From an uncultured Lachnospiraceae bacterium (lineage in GTDB: Bacteria; Bacillota; Clostridia; Lachnospirales; Lachnospiraceae): 44,389 bases of DNA. Positions 7,870-16,487 of this stretch are shown here, in pieces (position 1 is the first letter of the stretch; each line of letters starts with the position of its first letter). The notes under the pieces were generated by a model, which saw nothing but the letters and a program-made list of their open reading frames with translations, did no database searches and had not been told where the DNA came from. The stretch lies in NCBI GenBank assembly GCA_910583895.1, contig CAJTYJ010000031.1:1-44389 (forward strand), written 5' to 3'. The translations under genes and the position numbers were made by a program.

Positions 7870-9387
7870 ATGGAAAAAGATTCCGTTCTCGAAATGAGAC
7901 ATATTTACAAAACCTTCCCTGGTGTAAAAGCTCTGCAGGATGTGGATTTCACACTGAAAAAAGGCGAGATTCATGCACTGATGGGTGAAAACGGCGCAGG
8001 AAAATCCACCCTGATCAAAGTTCTGACAGGCGTCGAGGAGTTTGAAACAGGTGAAATCATGATCGATGGCTGCGACCATCCGATCATCAACCGAAGCCCG
8101 CAGGAAGCACAAAAACATGGTATCAGCACCGTGTACCAGGAGGTCAATCTCTGCCCGAACCTCTCTGTGGCAGAAAATCTTTTCATCGGCAGAGAGCCGA
8201 AAAAGGGTGGACTGATTGACTGGAAAAGCATGAACAAAAGAGCTTCTGAATTACTGGAAGACCTGGAGATTCATGCAGATGTAACACAGACCATCGACAA
8301 TTATTCGCTTGCCATTCAGCAGATGATCGCTATTGCACGGGCTGTTGACATGTCTGCGAAAGTACTGATTCTGGATGAACCGACCTCTTCTTTAGATGAC
8401 AGCGAAGTGGAAAAACTGTTTCAGCTTATGAGAAGACTTCAGTCCGAAGGCGTCGGCATCATCTTCGTCACCCATTTTCTCGAACAGGTGTACGCTGTAT
8501 GCGACAAGATTACGGTTCTTAGAAATGGTCAGCTGGTTGGCCAGTTCACTACCCAGGAGCTTCCGCGGGTACAGCTGGTTGCCAAGATGATGGGAAAAGA
8601 TTTTGACGATCTGGCTGCCATCAAACAAGATAATACACAGGAAAAAACCTACAGCGAAGAAGACATTGTAATCAAGGCAGTGGGGCTCGGAAAAAAAGGC
8701 TACATCAAGCCTTTCGATCTGGTCATCCACAAGGGGGAAGTTGTGGGCTTTACCGGACTTCTTGGTTCCGGGCGTTCCGAGACCGTCCGGTTGATCTACG
8801 GCGCGGAAAAGCCGGATGAGGGACACCTGTATGTAAAAGGGAAAAAACTGTCGGCCAAACATCCGATTCATTCCATGTATGAGGGTATGGCCTATCTTCC
8901 GGAAGACCGGAAAAACGAGGGAATCATCGCGGATCTTTCCGTCAGGGAAAATCTAATCATGGCATTGCAGGCAAAACGCGGAATCTTCCACCTGCTTAGC
9001 AGAAAACAGCAGGAAGAATTCACGGATAAATATATCGAGACGCTCCAGATCAAGACAGCCAGCCGGGAAACCCCGATCAAATCACTGTCCGGAGGAAACC
9101 AGCAGAAAGTGATCATCGGCAGATGGCTTTTGACCAACCCGGACTTTTTGATCCTCGACGAGCCCACCAGAGGAATCGACGTCGGAACCAAGACCGAGAT
9201 TCAGAAACTCGTAGTACAGCTGGCAAAAGAAGGCATGGCTGTTGTCTTTATCTCCTCTGAGATCGAAGAGATGCTCCGTACCTGTGACCGCATGATCGTC
9301 ATGCGGGATACCAACAAAGTCGGAGAGTTAAGCGGTGACGAGATGAATCAGACAACAATTATGTCAACCATAGCAGGAGGACAATAA
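7870..9387 (+). CDS. ytfR: YtfR-like sugar ABC transporter ATPase (two nucleotide-binding domains)
   Basis: This 505-residue protein carries two ABC domains in tandem, as in RbsA, MglA and YtfR. The first has Walker A GENGAGKST (39-47), a degenerate signature near NYSLAIQQ and Walker B VLILDEPTSSLDD. The second has the usual degenerate P-loop GLLGSGRSE, a canonical signature LSGGNQQK and Walker B FLILDEPTRGID. It powers import through the two permeases encoded next. The ATG at 7870 was chosen because AAGGAGG lies about 10 bases upstream and the ABC fold begins directly; an in-frame extension to 7783 runs through the attenuator hairpin. The permease gene starts one base after the stop codon. 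Confidence 0.92.
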   Translation: MEKDSVLEMRHIYKTFPGVKALQDVDFTLKKGEIHALMGENGAGKSTLIKVLTGVEEFETGEIMIDGCDHPIINRSPQEAQKHGISTVYQEVNLCPNLSVAENLFIGREPKKGGLIDWKSMNKRASELLEDLEIHADVTQTIDNYSLAIQQMIAIARAVDMSAKVLILDEPTSSLDDSEVEKLFQLMRRLQSEGVGIIFVTHFLEQVYAVCDKITVLRNGQLVGQFTTQELPRVQLVAKMMGKDFDDLAAIKQDNTQEKTYSEEDIVIKAVGLGKKGYIKPFDLVIHKGEVVGFTGLLGSGRSETVRLIYGAEKPDEGHLYVKGKKLSAKHPIHSMYEGMAYLPEDRKNEGIIADLSVRENLIMALQAKRGIFHLLSRKQQEEFTDKYIETLQIKTASRETPIKSLSGGNQQKVIIGRWLLTNPDFLILDEPTRGIDVGTKTEIQKLVVQLAKEGMAVVFISSEIEEMLRTCDRMIVMRDTNKVGELSGDEMNQTTIMSTIAGGQ

Positions 9388-9388
9388 C

Positions 9389-10444
9389 ATGAATAAAAGT
9401 CTGAAACATATTACTTCACAGCGGTTATTTCTGCCGGTCTTCTGTCTCGCTTTGGTACTGCTGATCAATCTTTTTACCAGACCGGACTTTTTCTCCATCG
9501 AGATCAGAGATGGTGTTCTTTACGGTTTTCTGATTGATATCATCAACCGTGCATCGGAGCTTGTGATCCTTGCAGTGGGTATGACGCTGGTTGTATCTGC
9601 CTCTGCGGGAACCGATATTTCTGTAGGTGCAATCATGGCGGTCAGCGCGGCCGTCTGCTGCAATGTTCTGACCGGCGGAGAGCGGGCAGCCACCGCTTAT
9701 GCAAGTCCGCTGATCCTTGGTTTTCTCGCAGCGCTGGTCATCGGTACCCTGATTGGATGCTTTAACGGGTTCCTGGTTGCAAAACTGGAGATTCAGCCCA
9801 TGGTTGCAACCTTGATCATGTTCACGGCCGGCCGCGGAATCGCACAGCTGATTACCGACGGACAGATTACCTATGTCCGCGTGGACAGCTACAAGATCCT
9901 TGGATCTTCTTTCCCGGGATTTCCGGTACCTGCACCGTTTATCATCTCAATCCTTGTTGTGATCCTGACCGCATTTTTACTGAAAAAAACGGCCCTTGGC
10001 ATGTATATCCAGGCTGTCGGCATCAACAAAAAAGCATCCAGCCTCACAGGTATCAAGTCCGTAATGATCATTTTTCTGACTTATGCATTCTGCGGACTCT
10101 GTTCAGGACTGTCCGGACTGATCGCATCCAGCCGGATCTATTCGGCAGATGCCAACAACATTGGTCTGAATATGGAGCTGGATGCCATCCTGGCGGTGGC
10201 CATTGGCGGCAACTCCCTGGGCGGCGGCAAATTCTCCATCGCTGGTTCTGTCATTGGCGCCTACACCATCCAGGCACTGACTACCACACTTTACGCCATG
10301 CATGTATCTTCCGACCAGATCCCGGTCTATAAAGCGATCGTGGTTGTCATCATTGTAACCCTTCAGTCCTCCGGATTTGCAAGATGGAGAAAAACCATCG
10401 CCCAGAAGAAGGAGAGCAATACGGCAGAAAAGGGGGCGGCATAA
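9389..10444 (+). CDS. ytfT: YtfT-like sugar ABC permease
   Basis: This 351-residue polytopic membrane protein belongs to the BPD_transp_2 (ribose/galactofuranose) family. It has about eight to ten helices and the family motifs VGMTLVVSASAGTDISVGAI near residues 62-81, EIQPMVATLIM and VAIGGNSLGGGKFSIAGSV. It should form a heterodimer with the following YjfF-like permease. AGGAGG lies 9 bases before the ATG. The stop TAA is directly joined to the next ATG, so the two are translationally coupled. The cytoplasmic tail is short and basic. Confidence 0.9.
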   Translation: MNKSLKHITSQRLFLPVFCLALVLLINLFTRPDFFSIEIRDGVLYGFLIDIINRASELVILAVGMTLVVSASAGTDISVGAIMAVSAAVCCNVLTGGERAATAYASPLILGFLAALVIGTLIGCFNGFLVAKLEIQPMVATLIMFTAGRGIAQLITDGQITYVRVDSYKILGSSFPGFPVPAPFIISILVVILTAFLLKKTALGMYIQAVGINKKASSLTGIKSVMIIFLTYAFCGLCSGLSGLIASSRIYSADANNIGLNMELDAILAVAIGGNSLGGGKFSIAGSVIGAYTIQALTTTLYAMHVSSDQIPVYKAIVVVIIVTLQSSGFARWRKTIAQKKESNTAEKGAA

Positions 10445-11458
10445 ATGAAAAGCAAACGCAAACTAAATCAAACCAGTTTTCTTCTTCTGATCACCATTGT
10501 ACTGTTCTTTGTCATGTATGTTATCGGCTGTATTTTGTTCAGTGACCAGGGATTCTCGAAAACCCAGAACTTTCTGAACCTTTTTATCTCCAACGCAGGA
10601 CTTATCGTCATCGGCATCGGCATGACAGTAGTCATGATCACCGGAGGCATCGACATCAGTGTGGGATCTTTTGTGGCCATGGGCTGTATGATGCTGGCCT
10701 GGATGATGGAAAGAGGCGGAATCGGAGCTGTTCCTGCTGTTTTGATCGTACTGATTACAGGTATCATCTTCGGACTGGTACAGGGGTTTTTGGTGGCCTA
10801 CATGGATATCCAGCCCTTTATCGTGACCCTTGCCGGCATGTTCTTCGCCAGAGGTATGACCGCTATCATATCCAAAGACATGATCAGTATCACCAATGAA
10901 ACGTTTATGGCCTGGGCCAAGATCAAGGTCTACCTTCCCTTCGGAGGTTATGTCAATAAAAAGGGAGTCATGATCTATCCCTACATCTATCCGACTGTAA
11001 TCATCGCACTGATACTTCTACTTGTGGCCTTTATCATGCTGAAATACACCAAGTTCGGCCGCAGCATCTATGCGGTGGGCGGAAACGAACAGTCCGCTCT
11101 GATGATGGGACTGGATGTAAGAAAAATAAAGCTGAAAGCCTATGTACTGGACGGCTTTTTGTGCGGGATCGGCAGTGTACTGTTCTGCCTGAATACGCTG
11201 GGCGGCTTTGTGGAACAGGCGAAAGGATTTGAGATGGATGCCATCGCCTCCGCTGTCATCGGCGGTACGCTCCTTACCGGAGGCGTGGGCAATGTGATCG
11301 GAACTTTGTTCGGTGTCCTGATCAAGGCAACCATCGAGGCCTTTATCACTTTCCAGGGTACTTTGTCCTCCTGGTGGACCCGTATCACCATTGCAGCGCT
11401 TTTATGTTTCTTTATCGTTCTTCAATCGGTACTTGCCATGCTGAAAAAGAAGAAATAA
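10445..11458 (+). CDS. yjfF: YjfF-like sugar ABC permease
   Basis: This 337-residue membrane permease is the second of the pair and the last gene of the importer operon. It shows the family motifs IGIGMTVVMITGGIDISVGS (about 57-76), DIQPFIVTLAGMFFARG and VIGGTLLTGGVGNVIG. In the E. coli system YtfT and YjfF together form the channel for galactofuranose. The gene order binding protein, ATPase, YtfT, YjfF is the same here. Transcription stops at a hairpin shared with the convergent galM gene. Confidence 0.9.
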   Translation: MKSKRKLNQTSFLLLITIVLFFVMYVIGCILFSDQGFSKTQNFLNLFISNAGLIVIGIGMTVVMITGGIDISVGSFVAMGCMMLAWMMERGGIGAVPAVLIVLITGIIFGLVQGFLVAYMDIQPFIVTLAGMFFARGMTAIISKDMISITNETFMAWAKIKVYLPFGGYVNKKGVMIYPYIYPTVIIALILLLVAFIMLKYTKFGRSIYAVGGNEQSALMMGLDVRKIKLKAYVLDGFLCGIGSVLFCLNTLGGFVEQAKGFEMDAIASAVIGGTLLTGGVGNVIGTLFGVLIKATIEAFITFQGTLSSWWTRITIAALLCFFIVLQSVLAMLKKKK

Positions 11459-11469
11459 TGCCAGTAAAA

Positions 11470-11510
11470 AAGAGAGGTTTCGCCGGAATAAACCGGCAGC
11501 CTCTCTTTTT
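11470..11510. terminator. Bidirectional terminator between importer and galM
   Basis: AGAGAGG...CCGG (11471-11486) pairs with CCGG...CCTCTCT (11493-11506). An A run lies on the left and a T run on the right, so it can end both the importer operon and the convergent pfk-dnaX-ybaB-recR-galM operon. Confidence 0.85.
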
Positions 11511-11524
11511 CTCTGCCATAAAAT

Positions 11525-12568
11525 TTATCTGAATTTGTAGATCGTCGTCGTATGATAAGCCTGTCCAGCCTCAAAGACCGGCTGGATAAATTCTGGAATA
11601 TTGACGCTGTTTGGAAAATACTGCGTCTCCAGGCACAGTCCGGAACGTCTGCCGTAATGGGCACCGCCTTTGCCGGTCTGAGGTGTGATGCAGTTGCCTG
11701 CGTAGAACTGCACGCCTGGCAGGTCAGAGTACACTTCCATCACACGCCCTGCCTTCTCGTCTTCCACCTGTGCGATCTTCTCTACCTTTCCGTAAGCCGT
11801 ATTCAGCGCCCAGTTGTGATCATAGCCCTGGACTAAAGTAAGCTGCTCAAAGTCCGCATCGATCTCATCTCGGATCCGTTTCGGCTTTCTAAGGTCCATG
11901 GGGGTAGCTTCCACCGACAGGATCCGGCCTGTAGGAATCGCTCCCGGCAGGATTTCGGCAAACCCGTCCGCACAGATGGTTATCTTCTCATCCACAATGC
12001 TGCCTGCATCATGGCCTCCCAGATTGAAATAACTGTGATTGGTCAAATTGATCAGGGTCTTTTTGTCGCTGACTCCATCATAAGTAATCTGAAGCCCCAT
12101 ATCAGGAAGCAGCGTATACGTCACAGAGATCTGAAGATTACCCGGAAATCCATTTTCGCCGTCAGAACTCATATAGGAGAATCGCACTGCCTGGATGTCT
12201 TCCAGCATTTCTGCGTTCCACAATACTTTGTGAAATCCGTGACAAAAATCTGTGTGGAGATTGTTGCCGTTCTCATTGGCAGGCAAACGGTACTCTGTCC
12301 CGTCAATCTGAAAGGAAGCGCCACCGATCCGGTTTGCATTTCTTCCGATCGTGGCACCGAAAAAGCAGCCGTTCTCTTCATAATCTGCAAGCTTGTCATA
12401 TCCAAGAACCAGATCTTTTTTTTCTCCCTTTGCATCAGGCACCATCAGATTCACCAGGATCGCACCATAGTCCGTCACGGCTGCTTCCATCCCGTTTGCC
12501 CCGCTGATCGTGTACAGATAAGCCTGCTTTTTATCTTTTGTCACTCCAAATTCTTTTTTTGTAATCAT
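11525..12568 (-). CDS. galM: Aldose 1-epimerase (mutarotase)
   Basis: This is a 347-residue cytoplasmic enzyme of the galactose mutarotase family, which interconverts alpha and beta anomers of aldoses. Family features include GRNANRIGGASF (substrate-binding loop), the NGNNLH histidine, the catalytic histidine in NHSYFNLGGH and the catalytic base glutamate in SGLCLETQYFPNS near the C-terminus. Length is normal. AGGAG lies close to the ATG, 9 bases after recR. It ends the pfk-dnaX-ybaB-recR operon yet faces the galactofuranose-type importer across a shared terminator, which makes a role in processing the imported hexose plausible. Confidence 0.92.
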   Translation of the reverse strand: MITKKEFGVTKDKKQAYLYTISGANGMEAAVTDYGAILVNLMVPDAKGEKKDLVLGYDKLADYEENGCFFGATIGRNANRIGGASFQIDGTEYRLPANENGNNLHTDFCHGFHKVLWNAEMLEDIQAVRFSYMSSDGENGFPGNLQISVTYTLLPDMGLQITYDGVSDKKTLINLTNHSYFNLGGHDAGSIVDEKITICADGFAEILPGAIPTGRILSVEATPMDLRKPKRIRDEIDADFEQLTLVQGYDHNWALNTAYGKVEKIAQVEDEKAGRVMEVYSDLPGVQFYAGNCITPQTGKGGAHYGRRSGLCLETQYFPNSVNIPEFIQPVFEAGQAYHTTTIYKFR

Positions 12569-12577
12569 ACTTCTCCT

Positions 12578-13174
12578 TTACAGCTCCACACGTCCCTCCA
12601 GGGCGCGCAAAAGTGTCACTTCGTCAATATATTCCAGATCTCCTCCTACGGGCACACCGCTGGCGATCCGGCTCACTTTGATTCCCGTTGGCTTGACCAG
12701 CTTGCTGATATACATGGCGGTCGTCTCTCCCTCCAGACTGGAATTGGTGGCGATGATCACTTCGTTTACCTCTTTTTCCAGCCGGTGTACCAGCTCTTTT
12801 AACCGGATATCGGAAGGCCCGATCCCCAACATGGGGGAAATGGCTCCGTGAAGCACATGATACACTCCTTCGTATTTTCCGGTCTTTTCGTAGGCGCTCA
12901 TATCCCGGGGGTTCTCCACCACCATGATCGTCTTCTGATCCCGGGCAGGATTTCTGCAGATGGGGCAAAGTTCCTGATCGGTCAGCGTCAGGCACTGGCT
13001 GCAGTAGCGGATGGTCTGCTTCGCCTTTAAGATCGTGTCTGCCAGTTTCTCTACCCGCTCCACCGGCATATCAATAATATGGAATGCCAGCCTCTGTGCA
13101 GTCTTGCCTCCGATCCCCGGGAGTGATGCCAGCTGCTCGATGAGCAGACTGATCTGATTGCTGTAGTATTCCAT
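12578..13174 (-). CDS. recR: Recombination mediator RecR
   Basis: This 198-residue DNA repair protein works with RecO and RecF to load RecA on gapped DNA. An N-terminal helix-hairpin-helix (LPGIGGKTAQRLAFHI) is followed by a zinc finger with Cys58, Cys61, Cys70 and Cys73. A TOPRIM domain follows (VVENPRDMSAYE with Glu87), then the conserved GEGETTAMY-like region (NSSLEGETTAMYISK). Length is standard. Its ATG overlaps the ybaB stop by one base. The dnaX-ybaB-recR order is the classic Firmicute arrangement. Confidence 0.97.
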   Translation of the reverse strand: MEYYSNQISLLIEQLASLPGIGGKTAQRLAFHIIDMPVERVEKLADTILKAKQTIRYCSQCLTLTDQELCPICRNPARDQKTIMVVENPRDMSAYEKTGKYEGVYHVLHGAISPMLGIGPSDIRLKELVHRLEKEVNEVIIATNSSLEGETTAMYISKLVKPTGIKVSRIASGVPVGGDLEYIDEVTLLRALEGRVEL

Positions 13175-13521
13175 CAGAACGGGAAGCCTCCGCCCAGACC
13201 GCCGGTCAGCTTCGCCATGCTGGCTGCATTGGCCTCATCGGCTTTCCTAAGAGCCTCATTGACCGCCGCCATAATAACATCTTCCAGCATCTCCACATCC
13301 TCCGGGTCCACCGCATCCGGATCAATCTGGACCTTTGTCACTTCTTTTTTCCCGTTCACGGTCACTTCCACTGCGCCGCCTCCGGCTGCCGCTGTAAACT
13401 CCTTTGTCTCCAGCTCCTTTTGGCTCTCCTCCATCTGACGCTGCATCCTTTGGGCCTGCTTCATCAAATTGTTCATATTTCCCGGCATTCCGCCGCCCGG
13501 AAATCCTCCTCTTTTTGCCAT
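13174..13521 (-). CDS. ybaB: YbaB/EbfC family nucleoid-associated protein
   Basis: This 115-residue small DNA-binding protein has a Gly/Met-rich N-terminus (PGGGMPGNMNNLMKQAQRMQ) typical of the family. The central coiled coil and beta hairpin (VEVTVNGKKEVTKVQIDP) form the dimeric tweezer fold. It binds DNA and affects nucleoid organisation; it is nearly always found between dnaX and recR, as here. AGGAGG lies about 10 bases before the ATG. The C-terminus ends in a Gly/Phe tail common in Clostridia. Confidence 0.95.
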   Translation of the reverse strand: MAKRGGFPGGGMPGNMNNLMKQAQRMQRQMEESQKELETKEFTAAAGGGAVEVTVNGKKEVTKVQIDPDAVDPEDVEMLEDVIMAAVNEALRKADEANAASMAKLTGGLGGGFPF

Positions 13522-13587
13522 CCTTACTGGTCCTCCTGCTTTTTTCTTTTCTACTCTGTTTATGATCCTATGGTTCTGTCCGGGTCC

Positions 13588-15153
13588 TTATGACTGATCG
13601 ATGTCGATCTCCATGTCAATCATGCCCGACAAATCAATAACGGGTTCCTCAGCTCTTGGATCACTGCCCGGCGTACAGACCTGTATATGCATCTTCACAC
13701 CCATTTCCCGCTCAATTACCTGTTCCACTTCTGCTGACAGATCTTTTTCATCCACCGCATGGTTTTTACAGAGGATAATCTGCATCCCGGTACTCCCGGG
13801 AAGTTCTCTCAACTGTGCTCCTTTTAAAACAAACTGAGACCAAGTACTGGTCTTTTTACGAAGCTCCTGAAATCGGTCGATAAAAGCCCTCGTATCTTCA
13901 GAGAGCGCCTCCCGCGATATTTTTTCCTCCGACTTTTTACCTTGTGCCCTGGAAGGCACCGGCTGACCGGAATCTTCACCAGGAACAGGCACAAAAGTTC
14001 CTGCTTCTAACTTCTGTTCCAGACAGGCAATACGATGCAGAAGAGAATCGTAATTCTGCTCCATCGCCGGCCTGCAAAGCTTAATCAGGGCGATCTCCAC
14101 CAGCACCCGTTTCTGAGCCGCATAGCGAATCTGCCCGGACAGCTCGGAGAATACCCGGATATACCGCATCAGGGTATCCAGATCTGCAAGTTTTTCCTCT
14201 TCCTTCATCAAAGCCAGCTGTTCACTGGAAACATCCAGGATCTCTTCCATCCCCGGATCGCTTTTGAGCATCAGCAGATTTCGAAGATACCAGATAAAAT
14301 CCGTCACAAACTGGGACAGTTCTCTCCCCTGCAGGATAATCTGCTCCAACTCCCGGATCAGACCGGTCACATCCTGGGCGCAGATTCTGCGAAAGAAACT
14401 GCCGAATACTTCCAGATCCACTGCACCGAGCACCTGCAGCACCCGGTCATATGTCAGCTTCTGTCCCAGATAAAAAGCAATGCACTGATCCAGAAGGCTC
14501 AGCGCATCACGCATGGAACCGTCTCCTGCCTTCGCCACGTAGGAAAGAGCCCGTTCCTCCACTTCCACCTGTTCTTGTTCCATCAGATCCCGAAGCCTTC
14601 CGGTAATCGTCTCCGTCGTAATTCGATGGAAATCGTACCTCTGACAGCGGGACAGGATCGTGATGGGAATTTTGTGAACCTCTGTCGTGGCCAAAAGGAA
14701 AATCACATAGGAAGGCGGCTCTTCAAGCGTCTTTAAAAGGGCATTGAATGCGCCGATGGAGAGCATATGCACCTCATCGATGATATAGACCTTATACTTC
14801 CCTTCTGCAGGAGAATAAGCCACTTCCTCGCGAATCTCCCGGATATTGTCCACGCCGTTGTTGGATGCTGCGTCGATCTCGATCACGTTCATGGACGCGC
14901 CGGAAGCAATCGCCCTGCAGGAAGCGCACTCCCCGCAGGGATCCCCGTCCGCCGGGCGCTCGCAGTTAACCGCCCTGGCGAAGATCTTCGCAACGGTTGT
15001 CTTGCCGGTTCCCCTGGTGCCGCAGAACAGATAGGCGTGTCCGATACGGTCTGCCCGTATCTGATTTTTCAGGGTGGTCACAATGTGGTCCTGCCCCTTT
15101 ACATCTGAAAACTCCCTTGGACGGAACTTCCGGTATAATGCTGTGTAAGACAT
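13588..15153 (-). CDS. dnaX: DNA polymerase III subunit gamma/tau
   Basis: This 521-residue clamp-loader ATPase loads the sliding clamp at the replication fork. It has Walker A GTRGTGKT (45-52), a zinc module with Cys64, Cys73, Cys76 and Cys79, Walker B YIIDEVHM (about 123-130), sensor 1 LLATTEVHKIP and the SRC motif (LSRCQRYDFHRI). The AAA+ and collar regions end near residue 365; a charged linker then leads to a tau-like C-terminal domain with acidic tail. It starts two bases after the pfk stop. The SRP RNA gene, which precedes dnaX in Bacillus, is elsewhere (about 21.5-21.7 kb). Confidence 0.96.
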   Translation of the reverse strand: MSYTALYRKFRPREFSDVKGQDHIVTTLKNQIRADRIGHAYLFCGTRGTGKTTVAKIFARAVNCERPADGDPCGECASCRAIASGASMNVIEIDAASNNGVDNIREIREEVAYSPAEGKYKVYIIDEVHMLSIGAFNALLKTLEEPPSYVIFLLATTEVHKIPITILSRCQRYDFHRITTETITGRLRDLMEQEQVEVEERALSYVAKAGDGSMRDALSLLDQCIAFYLGQKLTYDRVLQVLGAVDLEVFGSFFRRICAQDVTGLIRELEQIILQGRELSQFVTDFIWYLRNLLMLKSDPGMEEILDVSSEQLALMKEEEKLADLDTLMRYIRVFSELSGQIRYAAQKRVLVEIALIKLCRPAMEQNYDSLLHRIACLEQKLEAGTFVPVPGEDSGQPVPSRAQGKKSEEKISREALSEDTRAFIDRFQELRKKTSTWSQFVLKGAQLRELPGSTGMQIILCKNHAVDEKDLSAEVEQVIEREMGVKMHIQVCTPGSDPRAEEPVIDLSGMIDMEIDIDQS

Positions 15154-15155
15154 GT

Positions 15156-16232
15156 TTAGTCACCAAAACTGATGCCGACGATCTTGGCCTCCTCGATGAT
15201 GCCTGCATTCGGATCCACCATTTTCAGCTTGCCTGCCACCTCTGAGAGCGGTACTTTGCATGTTTCCCCCTGCACAATACCGACCATATAGCCATAATCT
15301 TCATCCATGATCAGTTTTGCCGCCCGCGCACCCAGTCTGGTGGAAAGCACACGGTCATAGGGCTTGGGAGAACCGCCTCTCTGGGTATGTCCTGGTACCG
15401 TTACTCTGACATCCGCTCCCGTCTTTTGGCGAATCAGATCAGCCAGTTCGTAAGATACCGATGGATATGCATAGTTTGCCATCTTTGCCTTGTATTCTTT
15501 TTTGGAAAGCTTTGCGTCTTCTTTGGAGATGGCTCCCTCTGCCACAGCCAGAATCGTGAAGCCTTTCTTTGCCCGGTTTCTTTTTTCGATGGCTGCACAG
15601 ACCTTGTTGATGTCATAGGGAATCTCCGGTATCAGAACGATATCCGCTCCGCCTGCAATACCCGCATGAAGCGTCAGCCAACCCACTTTGTGCCCCATGA
15701 CTTCCACGATAAACACCCGGTTATGGGATGCCGCTGTGGTATGAATGCAGTCAATACACTCTGTTGCAATATCCACCGCACTCTGGAAACCAAACGTCAT
15801 ATCTGTTCCCCAGATATCATTGTCGATGGTCTTGGGAAGATGAAGAATATTTAATCCTTCCTCACTTAAAAGATTGGCTGTTTTCTGGGTTCCATTACCG
15901 CCTAAGATCACCAGGCAGTCCAAATCCAGCTTCCGGTATGTTGTTTTCATGGCTTCCACTTTGTCAAGCCCATTTTCATCCGGTGTCCTCATATTCTTGA
16001 AAGACTGTCTGGAACTTCCAAGGATCGTTCCGCCTTTGGTCAGAATCCCGGCAAAATCCTTGCCTGTCATATGACGGTATTCATTATAGATGAGACCTTT
16101 GTATCCTTCTTCGATGCCATAGATCTCCACATCCCCGCCCAGTTCATTATAAAGTCCCTTTGCCACTCCTCTCATCGTCGCATTCAGTGCCTGGCAGTCA
16201 CCGCCGCTTGTCAAAAGACCCACACGTTTCAT
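15156..16232 (-). CDS. pfkA: 6-phosphofructokinase, atypical donor-site residues
   Basis: This 358-residue glycolytic enzyme phosphorylates fructose 6-phosphate. Motifs are TSGGDCQALNATMRG at the N-terminus (classical enzymes have GGDAPGMN), VILGGNGT (108-115), LPKTIDNDIWGTD (132-144) with the catalytic Asp, the MGHKVGW region and PGHTQRGGSP. At the two donor-choosing positions (E. coli 104 and 124) it has Gly114 and Lys134. Gly/Gly is the usual ATP pair and Asp/Lys the pyrophosphate pair, so this mixed pair leaves the donor uncertain. The start at 16232 has AAAGGAG upstream; the longer frame to 16325 runs into the promoter. It leads the pfk-dnaX-ybaB-recR-galM operon. Confidence 0.93.
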   Translation of the reverse strand: MKRVGLLTSGGDCQALNATMRGVAKGLYNELGGDVEIYGIEEGYKGLIYNEYRHMTGKDFAGILTKGGTILGSSRQSFKNMRTPDENGLDKVEAMKTTYRKLDLDCLVILGGNGTQKTANLLSEEGLNILHLPKTIDNDIWGTDMTFGFQSAVDIATECIDCIHTTAASHNRVFIVEVMGHKVGWLTLHAGIAGGADIVLIPEIPYDINKVCAAIEKRNRAKKGFTILAVAEGAISKEDAKLSKKEYKAKMANYAYPSVSYELADLIRQKTGADVRVTVPGHTQRGGSPKPYDRVLSTRLGARAAKLIMDEDYGYMVGIVQGETCKVPLSEVAGKLKMVDPNAGIIEEAKIVGISFGD

Positions 16233-16298
16233 AATAAGCTTCTCCTTTACTTTAATATGATGATTGATGATCCGGATTTTCCGGCCGTATTTATCATT

Positions 16299-16327
16299 AT
16301 TATAACGCAACCAGGGCCATTTCACAA
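16299..16327 (-). promoter_or_regulatory. Promoter of the pfk-dnaX operon
   Basis: On the minus strand TTGTGA (16322-16327), a 17-base spacer and TATAAT (16299-16304) lie 67 bases before the pfk ATG. The leader contains a short CCGGAAAATCCGG hairpin. Confidence 0.65.
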
Positions 16328-16423
16328 GTGCCGGAAATGGGTTGCGATTCAGATCCGGACTGCAAATCAGAAAAAGTAAAAAGGCTTTAAAAACGTTGTT
16401 TCAGCGAAAAAGGGAAAATTTTG

Positions 16424-16452
16424 TTGCATCAGCGCGCGATCAATGTTAAGCT
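16424..16452 (+). promoter_or_regulatory. Possible promoter of the NSS transporter gene
   Basis: TTGCAT (16424-16429), a 17-base spacer and TAAGCT (16447-16452) lie 35 bases before the ATG at 16488. The match is moderate. Confidence 0.4.
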
Positions 16453-16487
16453 TAGACCATAATTTTTTTTGTTGGGGGATATCACTT

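Noticed and set aside
12011..12802. 263-codon plus-strand frame over galM and recR
   Set aside because: Antisense shadow of two well-supported genes; starts and composition not protein-like.
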